A stretch of DNA of 64,000 nucleotides, from NCBI RefSeq assembly GCF_004770145.1, contig NZ_RQFW01000015.1:62001-126000 (forward strand), written 5' to 3'. The notes below the pieces were generated by a model. It saw only the letters and a program-made list of their open reading frames with translations, did no database searches and had not been told where the DNA came from. This document shows positions 56,022 through 64,000 of the stretch, piece by piece. Origin of the DNA: Leptospira bourretii. GTDB taxonomy: Bacteria > Spirochaetota > Leptospiria > Leptospirales > Leptospiraceae. Both the position numbers and the translations under genes were made by a program. Each line of letters opens with the position of its first letter. Position 1 is the first letter of the stretch.

Positions 56022-57443
56022 ATGAAACTCGGGGCTTCACTTTCACAACGCCAAACGCAGAAATTGGTGATGACCCAAGACTTACGCCAGTCCATTGAAT
56101 TGTTATCTTTATCTACTTTAGAACTTTCTGATAAAATCCAAAATGAACTTTTGGAAAATCCATTGTTAGATGAAGTCGGGGTGGATGAAAAAACCAAAAT
56201 GCCGGAACTCTTTTCTATCGATGAAGTAAAACGATTAGAAAAATTAAATCATGAAAAAAGTACCGATGTCAATTGGCAAGATTCTTATTCTTTAGAAGGC
56301 CCACGTTCTTATGATACAGAAGCTAGTGATAGAAATCAAAAATACATCGAATCCTCTACTCGTGGAGAAACATTAGAAGAACATCTATTAAATCAATTAA
56401 GGCTTATCAAACTTACCAAATTAGAATTTGAGATTGGCGAAGTGCTGATCAGTATGATTGACGATAAGGGCTTTATCACCGATGATTTGGCTATTGTTTC
56501 AAAAGAAATGGGATACCCTGAAACAAAAGTTCGACGGGTATTACAAGTTATCAATGAACTGGATCCCATCGGGATTGGCGCGAAGGATATGCAAGAGACC
56601 CTCCTCATCCAGGGAAAAATTCTTTTTCCTGATAATATCCTTTTGCACCAATTGATTGGGGAGTTTTTATCTGATCTAGAAAAAGTTGATTATAAAAAAA
56701 TTGCAAAAAACCTTAAAATTACGGAAGAAGAGATCCTAATTTTAGCAAGGTTAATCAAAAAACTAGAACCATACCCTGCCACAACATACCAGGGAAGAAA
56801 AATTGATTATGTAGTTGCTGATGTAGTTGTCAAAGCGGTTGGAAATGAGTTTAATATATTCATTAACGATGAGTGGTTACCAAAACTTTCGATCCAAGAA
56901 GAATACAAAGAACTTTTAAATCATAAACTGCCTCCTAAAGAAAAGGAATATTTTCAAACAAAATATAGCTCAGCACAGTGGCTCATCCGATCCATCCAAC
57001 AAAGAAGACAGACCTTACAACGTGTGGTGAGTTGTATTATTGATTTTCAGGTAGATTTTTTTCGAGGTGGGATCGGGTTTATCAAACCACTTACCTTAAA
57101 GGAAGTAGCAGAAAAACTCAATTTACACGAATCTACAATTTCTCGCATAACAACAAATAAATATATCCAAACCACTTGGGGGATTTTTGAACTCAAATGG
57201 TTTTTCTCCTCTGGGGTGAAGTCTGCAGAAGGTGGAAAGGAAAGTTCCAAAAAAATTCATGAAATCATTCGTAATTTGGTAAAAGATGAGGATGAAAACA
57301 ATCCTTTGTCTGACCAAGATATCGTTGAACTCATGGAGAAAAAAGGAATTGAAATTGCTCGTCGAACAGTTGCAAAGTATAGAAAGGTCTTAAGAATCCT
57401 TCCTTCTAACGAAAGAAAAAGGATCAGTTCTTTAAAGGGGTAA
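56022..57443 (+). CDS. rpoN: RNA polymerase sigma-54 factor
   Basis: 473 residues. Region I (LRQSIELLSLSTLELSDKI, with Gln- and Leu-rich character) binds activators; the core-binding domain follows; the C-terminal RpoN box is ARRTVAKYRKVL, which reads the -24 element, preceded by an HTH (LNLHESTISRITTNKY). The gene lies directly behind lptB, a linkage common in proteobacteria. An NtrYX-type two-component pair lies 1 to 4 kb downstream, and the NtrX-like protein there lacks the sigma-54-contacting loop. Confidence 0.96.
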   Translation: MKLGASLSQRQTQKLVMTQDLRQSIELLSLSTLELSDKIQNELLENPLLDEVGVDEKTKMPELFSIDEVKRLEKLNHEKSTDVNWQDSYSLEGPRSYDTEASDRNQKYIESSTRGETLEEHLLNQLRLIKLTKLEFEIGEVLISMIDDKGFITDDLAIVSKEMGYPETKVRRVLQVINELDPIGIGAKDMQETLLIQGKILFPDNILLHQLIGEFLSDLEKVDYKKIAKNLKITEEEILILARLIKKLEPYPATTYQGRKIDYVVADVVVKAVGNEFNIFINDEWLPKLSIQEEYKELLNHKLPPKEKEYFQTKYSSAQWLIRSIQQRRQTLQRVVSCIIDFQVDFFRGGIGFIKPLTLKEVAEKLNLHESTISRITTNKYIQTTWGIFELKWFFSSGVKSAEGGKESSKKIHEIIRNLVKDEDENNPLSDQDIVELMEKKGIEIARRTVAKYRKVLRILPSNERKRISSLKG

Positions 57444-57447
57444 TCCA

Positions 57448-58416
57448 ATGCCAGTTCCAGGGATCACTGTTGATACAATTCTTAGAGATCATGAAGACCT
57501 TCAATTGGTTTTAGTGACTGGTGAAGCTGGGCTTTCCAATCGGATCAATAATGCTGAAATCAATCGCCCTGGACTTTCTCTTACTGGATTTTTTGATTTT
57601 TTTGCTAATGATCGTATTCAAATTTTAGGCAAAGGAGAATGGGCCTATCTCAATTCTCTTGCTGAAGATAAACTCCACGAAATTACAGAGAAGTTTTTTG
57701 AATTTCATTTGAATTGTATCATTTATACGCATGGTAATGAACCACAAGTTCCGTTTGTAGAAAGAGCAAAGGCCAAAGGGATTCCTCTTTTTAAAACAGA
57801 AATTGCCACTCACAGGTTCATCACACTGATATCCCAAATTTTAGATCGGGCTCTTGCACCCCGTACGATGCGTCATGGTGTTCTCATTGAAGTATTTGGA
57901 ATCGGGACTTTGCTTACAGGTCGCTCTGGAGTAGGAAAAAGTGAAACTGCTTTGGAACTAATTGAAAGAGGTCACAGACTTGTTGCGGACGATATGGTAG
58001 AGATTCGTCGCCTAAGTGAAAGTTATCTGATAGGATCTTGTTCTGATTTACTGCGTCACCATATGGAAATTCGGGGCCTGGGGATTTTGAACATCAAAGA
58101 TTTGTTTGGTGTCGGATCTGTCAGAGACCATAAACTCATTGAACTCATTATCAATTTAAAAGAATGGGAAGAACAAACTTCCGGTGAATACGAAAGGACC
58201 GGAATCGAACAAAGTATGGAAGAGATCCTTGGTGTTTCTGTCCCGTACATTGAAATTCCAGTCAAACCAGGCCGAAATATCCCTATCATTGTCGAAACGG
58301 CAGCCATGAACCAACGTTTGCGTAAAATGGGGAAAAATAGTGCTAAAGAATTTTCTAATAAACTAAATACTTATATTCAACAGAATTCAATTGAAACAAA
58401 TCCAATTAAAGATTAG
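57448..58416 (+). CDS. hprK: HPr kinase/phosphorylase
   Basis: 322 residues. The C-terminal catalytic half has the P-loop GRSGVGKSETALELIERGH near 156-174 and the family signature EIRGLGILNIKDLFG near 207-221 (written EIRGLGIL). It phosphorylates and dephosphorylates a serine on HPr, in place of the PTS relay. The ATG has AAAGGGG upstream. The gene overlaps the HPr gene by 26 bp, so the enzyme and its substrate are coupled. No EI or EII gene is in the window. Confidence 0.95.
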   Translation: MPVPGITVDTILRDHEDLQLVLVTGEAGLSNRINNAEINRPGLSLTGFFDFFANDRIQILGKGEWAYLNSLAEDKLHEITEKFFEFHLNCIIYTHGNEPQVPFVERAKAKGIPLFKTEIATHRFITLISQILDRALAPRTMRHGVLIEVFGIGTLLTGRSGVGKSETALELIERGHRLVADDMVEIRRLSESYLIGSCSDLLRHHMEIRGLGILNIKDLFGVGSVRDHKLIELIINLKEWEEQTSGEYERTGIEQSMEEILGVSVPYIEIPVKPGRNIPIIVETAAMNQRLRKMGKNSAKEFSNKLNTYIQQNSIETNPIKD

Positions 58417-58666
58417 AGAAGATAGTTCGGGACTTCATGCAAGGCCAGCCTCTTTGTTTGTAAAGATGGCTGCAAGTTTCCCTTGTGAAATTTTTGTCAT
58501 TAAAGATGACATTGAAGTCAATGGGAAATCCATTATGGGTCTTATGATGTTAGCTCTTGGACCCGGGTCTATATTTTTTGTCAAAGCAGATGGAAAAGGA
58601 GAAGAGGAGGCACTTCTTGCTTTAGAAGCTTTGGTTGGTCGAAATTTTGAAGCCAATGCCAATTAG
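58391..58666 (+). CDS. HPr phosphocarrier protein
   Basis: 91 residues, TTG start inside hprK. GLHARPASLFV holds His16, the EI phosphorylation site of the family, and IEVNGKSIMGLMML holds Ser48, the expected HprK site, so both regulatory sites are present. HPr passes phosphate or, here, may act as a regulator controlled by HprK. It overlaps the NtrY-type kinase gene by 11 bp. Naming ptsH or npr (ptsO) cannot be settled without the partner. Confidence 0.93.
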   Translation: MKQIQLKIREDSSGLHARPASLFVKMAASFPCEIFVIKDDIEVNGKSIMGLMMLALGPGSIFFVKADGKGEEEALLALEALVGRNFEANAN

Positions 58667-60479
58667 ATTCTTTAAAATACTACCAAGATTATCCGATGAA
58701 AATCGGTATTATCTTCGCGATATTTTTATCTTTTTTCTGACCATAGTTGTTTCCGTAGTTTTTTCAGAGTTTGTTTTTTTTCGCCAGGAAGAAGACATTT
58801 CTTTTTTTTCCAAGTTGGATACTTATGTATTCATCCTAATTCCATTTTTTGTACTTTCACTAATCCTTAGTTATGTTTATCGCAATCGACGTAATAGAGA
58901 GACTGGGAAAATTAGAAGCTCCATCCGTTACCGACTAACACTTGCTTTTCTATTTGTTGCCCTAATCCCATCATTGCCTATATTTATTCTTTCTTCCAAT
59001 TTGACGGGTAGGTTGATTGAAGGGTTTTATCGTGTTGATATTTCCAATGCCCTCAGATCTGCCAATTTGATCATCCAAAATGAGGAAAAAGAAATTGAGA
59101 CAGAATTTATAAGCAAAGTAGGTATTTTGCGTTCTAGGCTGAAAGGGATAAAACCGGACGGATACTCTGTATTCCAAAAAAGCATACAAAACGGATTGTT
59201 TGAGAAAAATGAGTATTATTTAGGTTTTGTTGAATCAGGAAAACTCGGTTTTGAATCTAGAGGTTTGTTTCGTAATTTCAAAGGATTGGAATTTGTAGAA
59301 TCAAAACAAAACGGAATCTTTGTGAGTCGGTTGTATTTAAGTGATCGTTCTTATATCCTTTGTAAATTTTTTCTGGGACAAGGAATGGAAGTTTATGTTG
59401 GACAAAGAATCCACAAGGGTTTGGAATCAGATGTTCAGAATATTGTCAATGCAACTTCTACCTATGAAAAGGTAAGTTTGTGGAAAGAAAAAATTCCTTT
59501 TAGCGTTCGGATCACCATTGCTTCTTTTTCATTTGCAATGTTTCTAATTGCCATTTTGTTTTCCTTTTTATTTGCAAGACGTATCTCTCGGCCCATCATT
59601 CATTTGGCAAATGCTACAAAAAAAGTTTCGTTAGGTGAATCTGATATTCGTTTAGAAAAAACTGAAGAAGGGGAGATGGGAATTCTGATTGATAGTTTCA
59701 ATCAAATGGTTAGTGACTTAAATGCAAAGTCAGAAGAACTTATGCATACCCAAAGGATTGCTGCGTGGAAAGAAGTTGCGCAAAGGATGGCCCATGAAAT
59801 CAAAAATCCGCTCACTCCTATTCAACTTTCTGCACAAAGGATCCAAAGAAAATTTCAGAATCCAAAATCAGAAAATTTAGAATCAGTTATTTTTGATGCG
59901 ACAGATACAATCATTGGTCAAGTGCGCGTTCTCGAACATCTTGTCAAAGAATTTAGCGAATTTGCAAGAATGCCTGTTCCTGTACTTATTAATCAAAAAC
60001 TAAATCCCATTTTGGAAGAGGCAGTTGCCCTTTTCAAAGACACTACCGATATTGAATTTGAATTAAAATTAGCTGAAAATCTTCCTGAAGTATTTCTCGA
60101 CAAACGATTGTTCCTTGGTGTCATCAATAACTTAATTAAAAATGCTGTTGAGGCCATTCAATCCGCAGAAAATCCCAAAGAGGAAATGGATATTTTAAGT
60201 CTGAAACGGAAAAAAATTCGAATCATGTCAAAATTACAAAAGAAAGCACTTCGCAAATCCATTGTGATTGAAATTGATGATTCGGGACCCGGTCTAAAAC
60301 AGGAATGGAAAGAAAAGATATTTGAACCTTATTTTTCTACAAAAGAAAACCATGGATCAGGGATTGGCCTTGCCATAGTTCAAAAAACTATTATTGACCA
60401 CCACGGACACATTGTTGTCGAAGATTCTAAGTTAGGTGGTTGTAAGTTTAGAATCGAACTTCCTTTGGATAGTCACTGA
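58656..60479 (+). CDS. NtrY-type membrane histidine kinase
   Basis: 607 residues from the ATG at 58656. Two early membrane helices (FIFFLTIVVSVVFSEFVFF, FILIPFFVLSLILSYVY), a third around 97-120, an extracytoplasmic sensor region and a further helix (FAMFLIAILFSFLFARRIS) lead to a HAMP linker near 325-375. The phospho-acceptor His380 lies in RMAHEIKNPLTPIQL, an NtrY-like H box, and the kinase domain ends GSGIGLAIVQK. The DSGPGLKQEWKEKIFEPYFST box is normal. It overlaps HPr by 11 bp and the regulator by 1 base, so it pairs with the NtrX-type regulator. Confidence 0.92.
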   Translation: MPIRFFKILPRLSDENRYYLRDIFIFFLTIVVSVVFSEFVFFRQEEDISFFSKLDTYVFILIPFFVLSLILSYVYRNRRNRETGKIRSSIRYRLTLAFLFVALIPSLPIFILSSNLTGRLIEGFYRVDISNALRSANLIIQNEEKEIETEFISKVGILRSRLKGIKPDGYSVFQKSIQNGLFEKNEYYLGFVESGKLGFESRGLFRNFKGLEFVESKQNGIFVSRLYLSDRSYILCKFFLGQGMEVYVGQRIHKGLESDVQNIVNATSTYEKVSLWKEKIPFSVRITIASFSFAMFLIAILFSFLFARRISRPIIHLANATKKVSLGESDIRLEKTEEGEMGILIDSFNQMVSDLNAKSEELMHTQRIAAWKEVAQRMAHEIKNPLTPIQLSAQRIQRKFQNPKSENLESVIFDATDTIIGQVRVLEHLVKEFSEFARMPVPVLINQKLNPILEEAVALFKDTTDIEFELKLAENLPEVFLDKRLFLGVINNLIKNAVEAIQSAENPKEEMDILSLKRKKIRIMSKLQKKALRKSIVIEIDDSGPGLKQEWKEKIFEPYFSTKENHGSGIGLAIVQKTIIDHHGHIVVEDSKLGGCKFRIELPLDSH

Positions 60480-61831
60480 TGCAAAAATTGATATATATAC
60501 TTGATGATGAAAAAGAAATCAGAAAATCCCTGCGGGTGATTTTAGAAGACGAAGATTATTCAGTGGAAGATTTTGCTAATGGAAAATCTCTACTCAAAGC
60601 TTTATCTAAAGAAAGGCCATCGCTGGTTCTATTGGATGTTTGGGTTGGAAAGGAAGATGGACTTTCTATATTAGATGAATGCAAAAAATTATATTCCAGT
60701 TTGCCGATTGTGATGATTTCGGGACACGGAACCATTGAACTTGCAGTGAATGCTACTAAAAAAGGTGCCGTTGATTTTTTGGAAAAACCACTCTCCATCG
60801 AAAAGGTCATCCAAACCATTGAGTCTGCTTTAGAAAAAACCAAAGACCATGCGATTCCCGAATTTCAACTCGAGGTAGACGAAATTTTAGGAGAATCTGC
60901 TCCCATCAAACGTGTTAAGTTTGCTATCTTTCAGGCGGCGCAAACCAATGCTCGTGTTTTTATTTCTGGCGAAAACGGAACAGGGAAAGAACTGACAGCA
61001 AGGGCCATCCACCAAAATTCCAAAAGAAAAAACGAACCATATATTGAATTCAATTGTGCCTCAGTTCCTGAAGAAACCTTAGAACAAGAGTTATTTGGTT
61101 CTGAAATACAAGGAAAGCATTCAGTTCCAGAAATCAAAATCGGAAAATGGGAAGCTGCTGGGAATGGAACTTTGTTTTTAGATGAAGTTTGTGATTTACC
61201 ACTTTCCATTCAATCCAAAGTTCTAAAGGTAATCCTTGAACAAAAATTAGAACGTATGGGTGGAAAGGAATTTGTTCCCGTCGATGTTCGAATCATTGCT
61301 GCCACCAACTCCAATGTGGAAGAGGCCATCAGGGAGGGACGATTTCGAGAAGATTTATACTATGCATTGAGTGTCATTCCATTGGAATTACCTCCGTTAC
61401 GAGAAAGAAATTTGGATATCCCTTTACTTGCGGAATTTTATCTGAATAAATCCATTTCTGAAAATAAACTTTCTCCAAAAACCATTGACAGAGAGGGTCT
61501 TGATGCCCTCACCACTCATTTTTGGCCAGGGAATGTAAGAGAACTTGGAAATATTTTGGAACGTTTGAGTATTCTGGTTCCAGGGGATACCATCCGAGCC
61601 AAAGATGTAAAGGAAGCCCTCCACGGATTTAAAAAAGCAAATGAAATGGTGGCTCGTGGGGATTTAAAACATGCCAAAGAAGAGTTCGAAAGACAATACA
61701 TCATCAAAACCTTACAAATATGTGAAGGGAATGTGACAAGAACTTCTAAGGCTTTGGGAATTGAAAGAACACATTTGTATCGGAAATTACGCTCCCTAAA
61801 TATTTCTGTTGAACAGTTGAACGAAGGTTAG
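60479..61831 (+). CDS. NtrX-type response regulator lacking the GAFTGA loop
   Basis: 450 residues. Receiver Asp53 (LLDVW), an AAA+ domain with Walker A GENGTGKE (164-171) and Walker B GTLFLDEV (230-237), and a C-terminal Fis-type HTH (NVTRTSKALGIERTHLYRKL). In the place where sigma-54 activators have GAFTGA, the sequence runs ELFGSEIQGKHSVPEIK (204-220), with no GAFTGA. NtrX proteins of some alphaproteobacteria also lack it. The protein therefore probably binds DNA without opening sigma-54 promoters. It overlaps the kinase by 1 base and is followed by an unknown gene after 1 bp. Confidence 0.92.
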   Translation: MQKLIYILDDEKEIRKSLRVILEDEDYSVEDFANGKSLLKALSKERPSLVLLDVWVGKEDGLSILDECKKLYSSLPIVMISGHGTIELAVNATKKGAVDFLEKPLSIEKVIQTIESALEKTKDHAIPEFQLEVDEILGESAPIKRVKFAIFQAAQTNARVFISGENGTGKELTARAIHQNSKRKNEPYIEFNCASVPEETLEQELFGSEIQGKHSVPEIKIGKWEAAGNGTLFLDEVCDLPLSIQSKVLKVILEQKLERMGGKEFVPVDVRIIAATNSNVEEAIREGRFREDLYYALSVIPLELPPLRERNLDIPLLAEFYLNKSISENKLSPKTIDREGLDALTTHFWPGNVRELGNILERLSILVPGDTIRAKDVKEALHGFKKANEMVARGDLKHAKEEFERQYIIKTLQICEGNVTRTSKALGIERTHLYRKLRSLNISVEQLNEG

Positions 61832-61832
61832 T

Positions 61833-62651
<819 letters not shown>

Positions 62652-62652
62652 T

Positions 62653-64000
62653 ATGATCCAATTTGCGGAAGTTGCTCTCAACCTATCTTGGGAAAGTAGA
62701 ACCTTAACCTATGAAATTCCCGAGGACATTCCAAACTTAGTAAGAGGTGTTCGTGTTCTCGTTCCACTGAATGGAAAGGAATGGGAAGGGGTTGTGATCG
62801 AGATTCATTCGAATGAACCAAATTATGAAACTCTATCCATTCTAAAGAATTTGGATTCGGAACCAGTCCTAACGGAAGACCAATTGGATCTTGCCGAGTG
62901 GATGGCAGAAAATTATCTTTCTTCTCTTGGGGAAGCTTTGTTTCTTATGGTCCCCAAAGGAAAAAAAAGAAAACAGGAAAAACAATCTCCCGTTCAAATT
63001 CAGTTGGATCGATTACTTCCTTTAAATTCTGCACAAAAAAAAGCATTCGATGAAATAAAGGCGAATGGAAATTTCAACACACATTTGTTATATGGAGTTA
63101 CGGGAAGTGGAAAAACAGAAGTTTATCTCCACCTCATGGCTGAGGTTCTTTCCAAACCCAAAGGATCAGTGATTTTTCTTGTTCCTGAAATTTCACTCAC
63201 TTACCCGACCATTACAAGGATTGAACGGATCTTTCCTGGACAAGTGGCGGTTTTACATTCTCATCTCAGAACCTCAGAAAAATTCCAAAACTATTTGGAT
63301 TTAAAGGAAGGAAAAAAACGGATTTGTATCGGAACTCGTTCCGCTGTTTTTGCTCCTTTGTCTGACATTGCCCTCATTATTTTAGATGAAGAACATGATG
63401 GTTCGTACAAAGAACATGGCTCACCTCGTTACCATGCACGCCAAGTGGCATTACAAAGAATCTTAAAAACCAACGGTAAATTATTATTAGGTTCTGCCAC
63501 TCCAAGTTTAGAAATTTTTTACTTAGCAAAAGCAGGCCAAATTGGATATTCTGAATTAAAGGAAAGGGCAAATCCAGAGGCTTCTCTTCCTGCAGTGGAA
63601 ATCACAGAGAAAAAGGAAGATAGTGAACTTTTATCAGGGGATTTACAATTTAAAATTGCAGACCGATTGAAAAAGGAAGAACAAACCATCATCCTTTTGA
63701 ATCGCAGAGGGTATAATCCTTTTATTTATTCCACAACCACCAAAGAATTCATCCATTGTCCAAAATGTACGGCAACACTTTGTTATCATTCGGATAAAAC
63801 GGTAAGGTGTCATCTTTGCGGGTATAAATCGACCTTACAAAATTTAAAACAGACTCACGGTGAGGAACTGGATTTATTTGGTGCTGGGACTCAAAAATTA
63901 GAAGAGTATTTACTTTCCCATTTTCCCAAAGCCCGGATTGAAAGATTGGACCAAGACAGTTCCAAAAATAAAGAACTCACCCGCGATGTTCTCGAAAAGT
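62653..64000 (+). CDS. priA: primosomal protein N' (PriA helicase), 5' part
   Basis: The first 449 codons lie in the window; the gene continues past the right edge. The N-terminal DNA-binding domain (IQFAEVALNLSWESRTLTY) is followed by an SF2 helicase core: Walker A GVTGSGKTEVYL near 153-164, DEEHDGSYKEHGSPRYHAR near 246-264 and GSATPSLE near 281. Zinc-binding cysteines start at CPKCTATLC near 372 and CHLCGYK. PriA restarts stalled replication forks. It starts 1 base after the preceding gene and is the last gene in this strand run. Confidence 0.96.
   Translation, partial: MIQFAEVALNLSWESRTLTYEIPEDIPNLVRGVRVLVPLNGKEWEGVVIEIHSNEPNYETLSILKNLDSEPVLTEDQLDLAEWMAENYLSSLGEALFLMVPKGKKRKQEKQSPVQIQLDRLLPLNSAQKKAFDEIKANGNFNTHLLYGVTGSGKTEVYLHLMAEVLSKPKGSVIFLVPEISLTYPTITRIERIFPGQVAVLHSHLRTSEKFQNYLDLKEGKKRICIGTRSAVFAPLSDIALIILDEEHDGSYKEHGSPRYHARQVALQRILKTNGKLLLGSATPSLEIFYLAKAGQIGYSELKERANPEASLPAVEITEKKEDSELLSGDLQFKIADRLKKEEQTIILLNRRGYNPFIYSTTTKEFIHCPKCTATLCYHSDKTVRCHLCGYKSTLQNLKQTHGEELDLFGAGTQKLEEYLLSHFPKARIERLDQDSSKNKELTRDVLEK

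Overview
The window is a gene-dense stretch of a spirochete chromosome that fits the genus Leptospira, most likely the saprophytic L. biflexa group. The reasons are roughly 40% GC, frequent TTG and GTG starts, endoflagellar switch genes (fliN, fliM) scattered among unrelated genes, signal peptides and lipoboxes of leptospiral type, a full set of LPS, heptose and Kdo genes, and an 84-residue SemiSWEET that I recall as nearly identical to the crystallised L. biflexa protein. Species assignment is inference. I see no IS element, prophage, integrase or CRISPR array. No stretch over 300 bp lacks a gene; the emptiest is 21898-22170, which holds a cluster of small hairpins after two tRNA genes.

Layout. 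1-5.5 kb: 5' end of a metY-like gene, a large outer-membrane-type protein, rsmE, a zinc-ribbon membrane protein, a secreted protein that may belong to the flagellar sheath (FcpA/FcpB type), and an AAA ATPase. 5.5-16.7 kb: fliN, an acetyltransferase, a structured RNA region in front of an RNHCP zinc protein, an NfeD-SPFH-SPFH membrane module, a run heme protein-argH-cyclophilin-unknown-unknown-fliM with 4-bp overlaps, and a secreted phosphodiesterase. 16.7-22 kb: a DJ-1/PfpI protein divergent from a LysR regulator, a queF-SemiSWEET-ferredoxin operon, a eukaryote-like long guaA, and tRNA-Cys plus tRNA-Leu. 22-29 kb: O-antigen ligase-like protein, glycosyltransferase, unknown, gmhA, orphan ABC ATPase, FHA protein and a lipoprotein, mostly with overlapping ends. 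29-32.7 kb: leuCD, FKBP isomerase and a cysteine-synthase-like enzyme. 32.7-42.5 kb: patatin/cNMP protein, recN, exbB-exbD-bamA, pcrA. 42.5-50.8 kb: inositol-phosphatase family, glycosyltransferase, thioredoxin-like, fadD, LON-domain protein, and the split heptose kinase and adenylyltransferase genes.

50.9-64 kb is one long co-directional run: pyrG, kdsA, lptC, an lptA/ostA-like gene, lptB, rpoN, hprK, HPr, an NtrY-type kinase, an NtrX-type regulator, an unknown protein with uracil-DNA-glycosylase-like features, and priA (cut by the window edge). It joins Kdo synthesis and LPS transport to sigma-54 and HPr-kinase signalling. With gmhA, rfaE1, rfaE2, the WaaE-like glycosyltransferase, bamA and the O-antigen ligase, much of the window serves the outer membrane.

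Most noteworthy observations: a three-way-junction RNA candidate before the RNHCP gene; a hairpin or pseudoknot that would hide the leuC ribosome binding site; paired hairpin repeats with compensatory changes after tRNA-Leu; a eukaryote-like GMP synthetase; an NtrX-type regulator without the GAFTGA loop beside rpoN; and a cysteine-synthase fold enzyme with a rewritten substrate loop.
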